DNA from: Kitasatospora sp. DSM 101779
Lineage (GTDB): Bacteria > Actinomycetota > Actinomycetes > Streptomycetales > Streptomycetaceae
Direction: 5' to 3'
DNA length: 64,000 nt
NCBI RefSeq assembly: GCF_025655475.1
Contig: NZ_JAHTIK010000001.1
Span: 6,791,469-6,855,468, forward strand
The notes under the pieces were generated by a model that worked only from the letters and a program-made list of their open reading frames with translations, made no database searches and had not been told where the DNA came from. The position numbers and the translations under genes are program-made. Position 1 is the stretch's first letter; every line of letters starts with the position of its first letter. Positions 41,007 to 48,898 of the stretch are shown here, piece by piece.

Positions 41007-42752
41007 TCAGGCGCCGTCGCCGGGGCGGGGCCCGCGTCGCTGCGGAGCGTCGTACTCGACGGGAGTCACACCGGCGAGGTGCTTGGCGGGCTCGCCGTGC
41101 TGGTCGAGGTAGTCGCGGGCGGCGATGTCGGGGTGGTGCAGGTCGAACGCCGGGGATTCCGAGCGGATGCGCGGCAGCGTGAGGAAGTTGTGCCGCGGCG
41201 GCGGGCAGGAGGTGGCCCACTCCAGCGAGCGGCCGTAGCCCCACGGGTCGTCGACCTCGAGCTTCTCGCCGTACTTGGCGGTCTTCCAGACGTTGTAGAG
41301 GAACGGCAGGATCGACAGGCCGAGCAGGAAGGCGCCGACGGTGGAGACGGTGTTCAGCGTGGTGAAGCCGTCGGAGGCCAGGTAGTCGGCGTAGCGGCGG
41401 GGCATGCCCTCCGCACCGAGCCAGTGCTGGACGAGGAAGGTGGTGTGGAAGCCGATGAACAGCGTCCAGAAGCAGATCTTGCCGAGCCGTTCGTCGAGCA
41501 TCTTGCCGGTCATCTTCGGCCACCAGAAGTGGAAGCCCGCGAACATCGCGAAGACGACGGTGCCGAAGACCACGTAGTGGAAGTGGGCGACGACGAAGTA
41601 CGAGTCCGAGACGTGGAAGTCGATCGGCGGCGCCGCCAGCAGCACGCCGGTGAGGCCGCCGAAGAGGAAGGTCACCAGGAAGCCGATCACCCAGAGCATC
41701 GGGGTCTCGAAGCTGAGCGAGCCGCGCCACATGGTGCCGACCCAGTTGAAGAACTTCACCCCGGTCGGGATGGCGATCAGGAAGGTCATGAACGAGAAGA
41801 ACGGCAGCAGCACCTGGCCGGTGACGAACATGTGGTGCGCCCACACCGTCACCGACAGGCCGGCGATCGCGATGGTGGCCGCGATGAGGCCGGAGTAGCC
41901 GAACATCGGCTTGCGGCTGAAGACCGGGACGATCTCCGACACGATGCCGAAGAACGGCAGCGCGATGATGTAGACCTCGGGGTGGCCGAAGAACCAGAAC
42001 AGGTGCTGGTAGAGGATGACGCCGCCGTTGGCGGGGTCGAAGACGTGCGCCCCGAACTTGCGGTCGGCCTCCAGTGCGAGGAAGGTCGCGGCGAGCACCG
42101 GGAAGGCCAGCAGCACCAGCACCGCGGTGAGCAGGACGTTCCAGCAGAAGATCGACATCCGGAACATCGTCATGCCGGGGGCGCGCATACAGATGATGGT
42201 GGTGATGAAGTTGACCGAGCCGAGGATGGTGCCGAAGCCGGAGAAGGTCAGCCCCATGATCCACATGTCCCCGCCGATGTTCGGGGAGCGCACCTCGTCG
42301 GAGAGCGGCGGGTAGGAGAACCAGCCGAAGTCGGGCGCGCCCTGCGGCGTCAGCAGGCTGGCGACGACGATCAGGGATCCGAACAGGTAGAGCCAGTAGG
42401 CGAACATGTTCAGCCGGGGGAAGGCGACGTCCGGTGAGCCGATCTGCAGCGGCATGAACCAGTTGGCGAAGCCCGCGAACAGCGGGGTCGCGAACATCAG
42501 CAGCATCGCGCCGCCATGGAGGGTGAACAGCTGGTTGAACTGCTCGTTCGAGACGATCTGATTGCCGGGGCGGGCGAGTTCGGCGCGCATCACCAGGGCC
42601 ATCACACCCGCGACCAGGAAGAACGCGAACGATGTTCCGAGGTAGAGCGTCCCGATCTTCTTGTGGTCCGTGGTGGTGAGCCATTGCACGAGAACCCTGC
42701 CCCGTCCCCGTGGCTGCGCACTCACCGGTGCCGTTTCCGTCCCAGCGGTCAT
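41007..42752 (-). CDS. ctaD: cytochrome c oxidase subunit I (aa3-type), solo copy
   Basis: 581 residues with 12 membrane segments. Haem and copper ligands are all visible: His in FTLHGGAMLLMF, the CuB His with the Tyr cross-link in FGHPEVYIIALPFFG, the HH pair in TVWAHHMFVTG and the last two in VVAHFHYVVFG. The N-terminus is hydrophilic (MTAGTETAPVSAQPRGRGRV). CGAGGAG precedes ATG 42752. No subunit II, III or assembly genes are adjacent, so it is probably a second ctaD copy that borrows the other subunits from the core operon. Confidence 0.93.
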   Translation of the reverse strand: MTAGTETAPVSAQPRGRGRVLVQWLTTTDHKKIGTLYLGTSFAFFLVAGVMALVMRAELARPGNQIVSNEQFNQLFTLHGGAMLLMFATPLFAGFANWFMPLQIGSPDVAFPRLNMFAYWLYLFGSLIVVASLLTPQGAPDFGWFSYPPLSDEVRSPNIGGDMWIMGLTFSGFGTILGSVNFITTIICMRAPGMTMFRMSIFCWNVLLTAVLVLLAFPVLAATFLALEADRKFGAHVFDPANGGVILYQHLFWFFGHPEVYIIALPFFGIVSEIVPVFSRKPMFGYSGLIAATIAIAGLSVTVWAHHMFVTGQVLLPFFSFMTFLIAIPTGVKFFNWVGTMWRGSLSFETPMLWVIGFLVTFLFGGLTGVLLAAPPIDFHVSDSYFVVAHFHYVVFGTVVFAMFAGFHFWWPKMTGKMLDERLGKICFWTLFIGFHTTFLVQHWLGAEGMPRRYADYLASDGFTTLNTVSTVGAFLLGLSILPFLYNVWKTAKYGEKLEVDDPWGYGRSLEWATSCPPPRHNFLTLPRIRSESPAFDLHHPDIAARDYLDQHGEPAKHLAGVTPVEYDAPQRRGPRPGDGA

Positions 42753-42900
42753 CGGTTCAGCACTCCTCGCCCTGTTGCCCCTGATCGCCACCATCATGGT
42801 GGAGTCGGGCGGCCACACACGGTGAACGGCAGGCGGATCTGCCGCGACGTCACCCGTTTGCCGCCGTCCCGAGACCCCGGACGCGCGCGGCGGTCGTCCG

Positions 42901-43443
42901 TCACGCCCAGTTGATGGAGCAGCCCATGCTCGGCCGGTGCGGTTCCGGGACGGTCCGGCCGGCCAGCACCAGGTCGGCGGCGTGCCGCAGCAGGTTCCCG
43001 GTAGCCGGCTTCCCGTTGCCGGGCGTCGAGTCGTCCATCGCACCCCGGTAGGCCAGCTCGCGACGGGCGTCGTAGAGGAAGAAGTCCGGTGTGCAGGCAG
43101 CCCGGTACGCCCGGCCGACGGACTGGTCGAGGTCGATGAGGTAAGGGAAGGTCCACCCGGTGCGGGTGACCTGGGCGTGCAGCCCGTCGGCGTCGTCGGC
43201 GGGTGCGACGACCGGGCTGTTGCTGCAGATCCCGACGACCGCGAGGTCCGGGAACTCGCCGACCACCTCGGCGAAAGCCTGCTCGACGTGCCGTACGTAC
43301 GGGCAGTGGTTGCACAGGAAGGCCACCAGCAGGGCCGGTGCGGCGGCGAAGTCGTCCCGGGCCACGACCCGGCCGTCGATCGCGGGCAGCGAGAAGTCCG
43401 GCGCCGGTGTCCCGAGCGGGACCAGGGCGGAGATGGCGGCCAT
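42901..43443 (-). CDS. AhpC/TSA-type redoxin
   Basis: 180 residues. LGTPAPDFSLPAIDGRVVAR opens the thioredoxin fold; the active site is FLCNHCPYVRHVE (CxxC), then VVGICSNSP and CTPDFFLYDARRELAYRG. The set matches thioredoxin-family redoxins related to AhpC/TSA and ResA. AGAGGAAG precedes ATG 43443. There is no signal peptide, so it should be cytoplasmic. It lies 148 bp from the ctaD start on the same strand. It may serve peroxide or disulfide reduction linked to respiration, which is a guess from position. Confidence 0.85.
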   Translation of the reverse strand: MAAISALVPLGTPAPDFSLPAIDGRVVARDDFAAAPALLVAFLCNHCPYVRHVEQAFAEVVGEFPDLAVVGICSNSPVVAPADDADGLHAQVTRTGWTFPYLIDLDQSVGRAYRAACTPDFFLYDARRELAYRGAMDDSTPGNGKPATGNLLRHAADLVLAGRTVPEPHRPSMGCSINWA

Positions 43444-43718
43444 CCGACTCACTTCCTCTGATCGGCAGCGGCAGCCGTGCGTGTACCACCATGGTCGTCC
43501 GGCGGGGCCGGCGGCTGCCAATGCACCGATGCCGGTCACCGCACCGATGCCGGTCACCGCGACGTCCGAGTCGGCCGCAGTGAGAGCCACCGGTCGACCG
43601 GGTCGTGTGTCCCTGGTGTCGTCGGCTCGTCACCGGACGCGTCGGCCGGCCGGTAGGCTCTGCCGCGTCGAACCCGGCGAACCGGCGCATGGGAAGATCG
43701 TTTCATCGAGGAGCAGCT

Positions 43719-44207
43719 GTGACCGAGCAGCCGGGCCCGCAGCGGCGCATCGCCGATGCCATCCGACCAGCGATGCTCAACGGCCTGCAGGACGCCGAGC
43801 TGATCGGTGCGCCGGGCACCGAGCTCATCAACGCATGGGTCGACTGGATCGCGTCGGTCGTCGCGGGCCAGGTCGTGGAGCCGATCGCCGCCGAACGCGA
43901 CGCCTTCGCGGACCGGGTGGACACCCTCACGCAGGTCGCCAGGCGCCACAAGGAGGGATACAAGGACGCGGCCCGGGACGTGCAGCTGCTCGAGGCCCGT
44001 GTCGCCGAGCTGGAAGCGGAGGTGACGCAGTTGCGTCCGCCCGGCGTCGTGCTCGCCGGCCCGGCGGTGGAGGTCGACGTGGCATCGGCGACCGGCACGC
44101 CGTCGCAGTCCCTCCGGGACCGGCTCCGCGCCAAGTACCCCGCCACCGCGGAGGCGCTGGACCGCCGGGATGCCGAGGCCGGTCCGATTCGGAGCGCGGA
44201 GAACTGA
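43719..44207 (+). CDS. hypothetical coiled-coil protein
   Basis: 162 residues from GTG 43719, with GAGGAG 5 bases upstream. The segment ELINAWVDWIASVVAGQVVE is followed by a coiled coil at ~60-100 (RDVQLLEARVAELEAEVTQL), then a Pro/Val-rich linker and a charged end. No signal peptide or membrane segment. I do not recognise a family. It is divergent from the redoxin gene. Confidence 0.65.
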   Translation: MTEQPGPQRRIADAIRPAMLNGLQDAELIGAPGTELINAWVDWIASVVAGQVVEPIAAERDAFADRVDTLTQVARRHKEGYKDAARDVQLLEARVAELEAEVTQLRPPGVVLAGPAVEVDVASATGTPSQSLRDRLRAKYPATAEALDRRDAEAGPIRSAEN

Positions 44208-44336
44208 CGCTCCGGCGGATGCGTCGGCATCGGTCGACGGCGCCGAGCACCTCGGTGTTCCTCTCGACGCTCGATCCGACGGCGGTCATGACGGCTTTCC
44301 CCGGAGTCCTCGCCGACGTCGCCGCCGTCCACCCCG

Positions 44337-44762
44337 CTACGACGAGACCGGTTCCGGGGCCGCCCAGGGGAGCGAGTACCAGGAGAGGGCGGCGAGGACC
44401 GTCGCGCTGGGCAGTTCGGCGCAGTAGGCGAGGACCTGGGCGAGCAGGTAGTCGGAACCGCGGTGCGCGGACCAGATGTCGAAGTAGGCGTCCATCGCCA
44501 GCAGGACGGCGGTGGCGGCGGCCAGGGGGCTGGTGGCCCGGTGTCGGCGGCGCACCAGCGCGGCGAGCAGCAGGAGCGCTGCCACCTCCATGACGTCCAG
44601 CCAGACCCAGGAGTTGGCGAGGTTGCGCGCGCCGAAACGGCGGACCGACAGGCCCAGCACCACGATCCACGGCACCAGCAGGAGCGCGGCCGCCCGTAGT
44701 CCGATCGGCAGCCATCGCCGGATCGCCGCCTCGCGGGCCGTCGGCCGTCGTCCTGGTTCCAT
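44337..44762 (-). CDS. integral membrane protein, unknown
   Basis: 141 residues with four predicted membrane helices (LLLVPWIVVLGLSV; VWLDVMEVAALLLLAALV; PLAAATAVLLAMDAYF; LLAQVLAYCAELPSATVLAA). DAYFDIWSAHRGSDYLLAQV is distinctive and recurs in actinomycete hypothetical proteins I remember only loosely. ATG 44762. It is convergent with the coiled-coil gene. The function is unknown. Confidence 0.6.
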   Translation of the reverse strand: MEPGRRPTAREAAIRRWLPIGLRAAALLLVPWIVVLGLSVRRFGARNLANSWVWLDVMEVAALLLLAALVRRRHRATSPLAAATAVLLAMDAYFDIWSAHRGSDYLLAQVLAYCAELPSATVLAALSWYSLPWAAPEPVSS

Positions 44763-44945
44763 CACGGGCCGATCGTATCGGCGTGCGGCGCATTCGCGGC
44801 AGCCGCGGCGGTCCGGCCACCGCGCGCACGGTTCCGGCGTCCGGCTGCCCGGTGGCTGGCACCGGCTCTGGGCGACCCCGTCGCCGCGTCGTTGCCGTCG
44901 AGTACCAACGGCTTCGGGTGGTCGAGTTGCCGACGGGGGCAGAGC

Positions 44946-45340
44946 ATGTCGCATTCCGGGGCGCAGGGACGCAGTGCCGGGATCGTCGGCGGCGGGATCG
45001 GCGGCCTCGCCTCCGCGATCGCGCCGCGCGAAGCCGGATGGCAGGCGACCGCCCACGAGCGGGCACCGGAATCCACCGACGTGGCCGCGGGGATCTCCCC
45101 GGCCAGGGCGCCGCCGTGGCCCTCGAGGACGCGGTGACGGTCGCGGCCCACGCACCCGGTCTGCGCGCCTCTTCGACGGCGCGTCGGCGACGGGTAAGGG
45201 CGGTCTCGTGGATGTCGCGCCGGACGACCCGCACCGACATGCCCAACGCACGGTGGCGCGCCACCGTGCGCGACATCGGGACCCGCGCGGTCCCGGAGGC
45301 TGTGGCGCTCGCCCCCGTGACCCGGCTGTTCCGCCGCACC
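44946..45340 (+). pseudogene. FAD-dependent monooxygenase relic
   Basis: The forward frame from ATG 44946 reads AGIVGGGIGGLASAIAPREA then GWQATAHERAPES, the FAD-binding N-terminus of class A monooxygenases (GxGxxG). After about 60 residues it joins, in another frame, to GQGAAVALEDAVTVAAHAPG, the C-terminal conserved NxGQGxxxALEDA region of the same family, then RRTTRTDMPNARWRATVRD. About 250 central residues are missing. The gene is dead. Confidence 0.65.
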
Positions 45341-45415
45341 CGACCGCACCCCTCACCGTGCCGGACACCGTTCGGCGCTGAACGACGCCGCCCGCATCGC
45401 CGGTGACCGCGACCA

Positions 45416-45480
45416 CGGAAGGCCTCGTACGCCTGGTGCCGCGACCCGATCGCCGCTCACCGGGCCCGTCCGGAACCGCA
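45416..45480 (+). pseudogene. second GH1 beta-glucosidase C-terminal relic
   Basis: The forward frame reads RKASYAWCRDPIAAHRARPE, which matches the end of GH1 enzymes (KASYAWYRDLI...) such as the intact gene ending at 12071 and the relic at 27641. Only ~20 residues remain, immediately after the monooxygenase relic. Confidence 0.6.
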
Positions 45481-45536
45481 GCACGACCCCCGTGGCGACC
45501 GGCCGGCGGAACGGGGATCGGCTGCGGCCGGGGCGA

Positions 45537-45989
45537 TCAGGGCACCAGGATGCTGACGGTTTCGACGACGCAGGCCGGCTTGGCCCCGCCCTCCAACTCG
45601 ACGGTCACCCTCACCGTCGCCTGGTGGCCACCGCCGCCGGGAACCACCGACAACAGCTCCACCCCGGCGCGCACTCGGGAGTCCACCGGGACGGGGGACG
45701 GGAAGCGGAGCTTGTTGGCACCGTAGTTGACGCCCATGCGCACCCCCTCGACCCGGTACACCTGCCAGACCAGCATCGGCACCAGCGACAGCGTCAGATA
45801 GCCGTGCGCGATGGTGGAGCCGAACGGGCCCTGCGCCGCCTTCGCGGGGTCGACGTGGATCCACTGGTGGTCACCGGTCGCCTCCGCGAAGGTGTCGATC
45901 TGCCGCTGGGTGACGGTGTGCCAGTCGGAGTACCCGAGGTGGGTGCCGGCGGCCTGCGCGAGCTGCTCGATGCCCTGAAAGATCTTCAT
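45537..45989 (-). CDS. MaoC family enoyl-CoA hydratase
   Basis: 150 residues, a single hot-dog domain. Catalytic residues lie in EATGDHQWIHVDPAKAAQGP (Asp and His of the R-hydratase motif) and TIAHGYLTLSLVP. It hydrates trans-2-enoyl-CoA to (R)-3-hydroxyacyl-CoA. GGAGGAG precedes ATG 45989. It is the last gene of an operon with thiolase, HAD and FabG-like genes; the gap to the FabG-like gene is 22 bp. Confidence 0.92.
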   Translation of the reverse strand: MKIFQGIEQLAQAAGTHLGYSDWHTVTQRQIDTFAEATGDHQWIHVDPAKAAQGPFGSTIAHGYLTLSLVPMLVWQVYRVEGVRMGVNYGANKLRFPSPVPVDSRVRAGVELLSVVPGGGGHQATVRVTVELEGGAKPACVVETVSILVP

Positions 45990-46011
45990 GCGCTCTCTCC
46001 TCCGTCTCCGC

Positions 46012-46767
46012 TCAGTCCTGCGGTCCGCCGGCGACGTACAGAACCTGGCCCGAGACGAACCCGGCGCCCTCGCCGGCGAAGAACGACACCGCGTGCGCGA
46101 TGTCCTCGGGCCTGCCGGTGCGGGCGACCGGGATCTGGGTCGCCGCGGCCGCCTTGAAGTCGTCGAACGTCATGCCGATCCGGCGCGCGGTCTCGGCCGT
46201 CATCTCGGTCTCGATGAACCCGGGGGCGATCGCGTTGGCTGTAATGCCGAACCTCCCGAGCTCGATGGCGAGAGTCTTGGTGAATCCCTGGATCCCGGCC
46301 TTGGCCGCGGAGTAGTTGGCCTGGCCGCGGTTGCCCAGTGCGGAGGTGCTCGAAAGGTTGATGATCCGGCCCCAGCCGGCCTTGGTCATGTGGCCCTGGA
46401 CGGCGCGGCTCATCAGGAACGAGCCGCGCAGGTGCACGTTCATGACCGCGTCCCAGTCGGCGGCGGTCATCTTGAAGAGCAGGTTGTCGCGGGTGATGCC
46501 GGCGTTGTTGACCAGGACGGTGGGTTCGCCGAGCTCCTGGGCGATCCGGTCCACGGCGCCCTGCACGCCCGGCTCGTCCGCCACGTCCACTCCGACGGCC
46601 AGTGCCCGGCCCCCGGCGGCCTCGATCTCCTCGACGACCGGCTTGCAGGCCGCCTCGTCCAGGTCGATGACCGCGACGGACAGGCCGTCTGCCGCCAGTC
46701 GCTTCGCGACACCTGCGCCGATGCCACGGGCGGCTCCGGTGACGACGGCGGTGCGGGTGCTGATCAT
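46012..46767 (-). CDS. FabG-like 3-oxoacyl-ACP/CoA reductase
   Basis: 251 residues. The cofactor motif AVVTGAARGIGAGVAKRLAA, VLVNNAGITRDNLLFKM, catalytic Ser in INLSSTSALGN, the YSAAK pair in GQANYSAAKAGIQG and the end SGQVLYVAGGPQD are all those of FabG/PhaB-type reductases. With MaoC and thiolase it should interconvert 3-oxoacyl and 3-hydroxyacyl thioesters. AGGAG precedes ATG 46767, which lies 4 bp after the HAD stop. Confidence 0.92.
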   Translation of the reverse strand: MISTRTAVVTGAARGIGAGVAKRLAADGLSVAVIDLDEAACKPVVEEIEAAGGRALAVGVDVADEPGVQGAVDRIAQELGEPTVLVNNAGITRDNLLFKMTAADWDAVMNVHLRGSFLMSRAVQGHMTKAGWGRIINLSSTSALGNRGQANYSAAKAGIQGFTKTLAIELGRFGITANAIAPGFIETEMTAETARRIGMTFDDFKAAAATQIPVARTGRPEDIAHAVSFFAGEGAGFVSGQVLYVAGGPQD

Positions 46768-46771
46768 TGGG

Positions 46772-47458
46772 TCAACTCCTCTTGGATTCACGGGTGTTGA
46801 TGGTGCGTGCCGAGAGCGGCCGTCGGGACAGGCCGGGGATCAGGTCGGCGAGCGCGGCCCGGGTGGTGTCGGCGTCGGTGTGGAGCAACGCCTGCATGCC
46901 GACCGCGCGGGCGCCGAGCACATTGGGCTCGGCATCGTCGATGAACAGCGCCCGCTCGGGCGGCACTTCGAGCAGGCCCAGGGTGAACCGGTAGATCGGG
47001 GCCAGCGGCTTGCGCAGGCCGACCTCGCCGGAGATCACGACGGGATCGAAGAGCGGGTCGATCCGCTCGCGCGGGTAGGTGTTGCCCCAGCTGTTGGACA
47101 GCAGGGCCACCCGGATCCCGAGGGCGCGCAGCTCACCGGCCAACTCGAACATCGCCGGGTCGGGCCGCATCCCGGCGAACAGCCGGGCGAGGACGCCGAC
47201 CGGCTCGACCGGCGTGCCGTCGACCGTGCTCAGTTCGGCGGCGAGCAGTGCGTCGAACCCCTCGATCGTCAGTTCGCCGGTCTCCAGCCGGTGGACGGGG
47301 GTGCCGTCCGCGGCGTCGCGGGACAGCCAGGCCTTGAGCGTCCGGGAGAAGGACTCCGGCCGGATGCCGTCGGACTCGAGCCATGCCGCGATCGAGTCCC
47401 GGACCGGGCCGGTGAGGACGCCGCCGTAGTCGAAGACCACCGCCTCCACCGCGGTCAC
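46772..47458 (-). CDS. HAD-superfamily hydrolase
   Basis: 228 residues from GTG 47458. AVVFDYGGVLTGPV is HAD motif I with only the first Asp (the second is Gly, so DxxG-type). VALLSNSWGNTYP is motif II, GLRKPLAPIYRFT motif III and ALFIDDAEPNVLGARAVG motif IV. This is like the acyl-CoA-dehydrogenase-associated (epoxide-hydrolase-N-type) HAD subfamily. The start overlaps the thiolase stop (GTGA), so it is coupled. The role is unclear; members often sit in acyl-CoA degradation operons. Confidence 0.88.
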   Translation of the reverse strand: MTAVEAVVFDYGGVLTGPVRDSIAAWLESDGIRPESFSRTLKAWLSRDAADGTPVHRLETGELTIEGFDALLAAELSTVDGTPVEPVGVLARLFAGMRPDPAMFELAGELRALGIRVALLSNSWGNTYPRERIDPLFDPVVISGEVGLRKPLAPIYRFTLGLLEVPPERALFIDDAEPNVLGARAVGMQALLHTDADTTRAALADLIPGLSRRPLSARTINTRESKRS

Positions 47459-48672
47459 GAGAGCCGTTCCAGCACCATCGCCATGCCCTGGCCGCCACCG
47501 ACGCACATGGTCTCCAGGCCGAACTGCTTGTCATGCCACTGCAGCGAGTTGATGAGGGTGCTGGTGATCCGGGCGCCGGTCATGCCGAACGGGTGGCCGA
47601 CGGCGATGGCGCCACCGTTGACGTTGAGCTTCTCGTCCGGCACGCCGAGCTCGCGCGCCGACGGGATGACCTGGGCGGCGAACGCCTCGTTGATCTCGAC
47701 CAGGTCGATGTCGTCGATGGTCAGGCCGGCACGTGCCAGCGCCTGCTTCGAGGCCTCGACCGGTCCCAGGCCCATGATCTCCGGGGACAGTGCCGAGACG
47801 CCCGTGCTCACGATCCGGGCCAGCGGGGTGATGCCGAGCTCCCTGGCCCGTGTGTCGGACATGATGACGAGCGCGGCGGCGCCGTCGTTCAGGGGGCAGC
47901 AGTTGGCGGCGGTGACGGTGCCGTCGGGGCGGAAGACGGGCTGCAGCTGGGAGACGGCCTCGAGGGTGACCCCGGGCCGCGGGCCGTCGTCCTTGGTCAC
48001 CCGGCTGCCGTCGGGCAGGGTCACCGGGGTGATGTCGCGCTCCCAGAAGCCGTCGATGATCGCCTTTTCGGCCAGGTTCTGGCTGCGCACGCCGAAGGCG
48101 TCCTGTTCCGCGCGGCTGATGCCCTTGAACTGGGCGACGTTCTCGGCCGTGTGGCCCATCGCGATGTACGCGTCCGGCAGGAGGCCCTGCGTGCGCGGGT
48201 CGACCCATGTCCGGCCGCCGGCGGCGAACCGCTCGGTGCGGGCCTCCGCCTCGGCGAAGACCGGGTTCCCGGTGTCGGGCAGGCCGTCCGCGTTGCCCTT
48301 GGTGTAGCGGCTGACGGTCTCCACGCCGGCGGAGACGAACACCTCGCCCTCGCCGGCCTTGATGGCGTGCAGTGCCATCCGGGTGCTCTGCAGGCTGGAC
48401 GAGCAGTAGCGGTTCACCGTCGTGCCGGGGACTTCGTCCAGTCCGGCGAGGACGGCAACGATGCGCGCCATGTTGAAGCCGGACTCGCCGGCCGGCTGGC
48501 CGCAGCCGAGCACCAGGTCGTCGATCGTCCTCGGGTCGAGCTGGGGCACCTTGGCGAGGGCGGCCCGGACCATCCGGATGGTGAGCTCGTCGGGGCGGAG
48601 GTCCTTCAGCGAGCCCTTGAAGGCTCGGCCAATCGGCGAGCGGGCGGTGGAGACGATGACGGCTTCGGGCAT
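47455..48672 (-). CDS. acetyl-CoA acyltransferase (thiolase)
   Basis: 405 residues. The nucleophile is Cys90 in TVNRYCSSSLQSTRMALHAI; the second triad is in NGGAIAVGHPFGMTGARI and the proton-donor Cys in METMCVGGGQGMAM-type sequence (LETMCVGGGQ here). It begins EAVIVSTARSPIGRAFKG. It cleaves 3-oxoacyl-CoA with CoA, the last step of beta-oxidation, or runs the reverse. It is the first gene of a four-gene operon (thiolase, HAD, FabG-like, MaoC). The palindromic site at 48693 lies 21 bp upstream, so it is probably repressed by a TetR protein. Confidence 0.93.
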   Translation of the reverse strand: MPEAVIVSTARSPIGRAFKGSLKDLRPDELTIRMVRAALAKVPQLDPRTIDDLVLGCGQPAGESGFNMARIVAVLAGLDEVPGTTVNRYCSSSLQSTRMALHAIKAGEGEVFVSAGVETVSRYTKGNADGLPDTGNPVFAEAEARTERFAAGGRTWVDPRTQGLLPDAYIAMGHTAENVAQFKGISRAEQDAFGVRSQNLAEKAIIDGFWERDITPVTLPDGSRVTKDDGPRPGVTLEAVSQLQPVFRPDGTVTAANCCPLNDGAAALVIMSDTRARELGITPLARIVSTGVSALSPEIMGLGPVEASKQALARAGLTIDDIDLVEINEAFAAQVIPSARELGVPDEKLNVNGGAIAVGHPFGMTGARITSTLINSLQWHDKQFGLETMCVGGGQGMAMVLERLS

Positions 48673-48692
48673 GGCTTTCCCTTCGGCACTGA

Positions 48693-48708
48693 CTAAGCGC
48701 TTGCTTAG
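48693..48708. promoter_or_regulatory. TetR-type operator upstream of thiolase operon
   Basis: CTAAGCGCTTGCTTAG, with arms CTAAGC / GCTTAG, is the exact reverse complement of the site at 50665 upstream of the acyl-CoA ligase gene. Confidence 0.8.
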
Positions 48709-48898
48709 CTCCACAGGCTGCAGTAGTCGCGACACGGGCGTCAACAGGTCCGATCCGGCGGTTCGGTGTGGACCACGTCACACGCCCGGACCGCCCGGCC
48801 CGGCGGCGGCGGCGATCGCGGAGGAGCGTTCTCGCGGCACGAGGACATGCCGCAGCTCCGCCGCGGTCGGGCTCGACTGCGGCGGAGTGCAGGGCGGT

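Noticed and set aside
41079..42437. Forward 452-codon frame opposite ctaD
   Set aside because: Low-complexity Glu/Arg/His/Val-rich sequence mirroring a membrane protein on the other strand. No credible domain.
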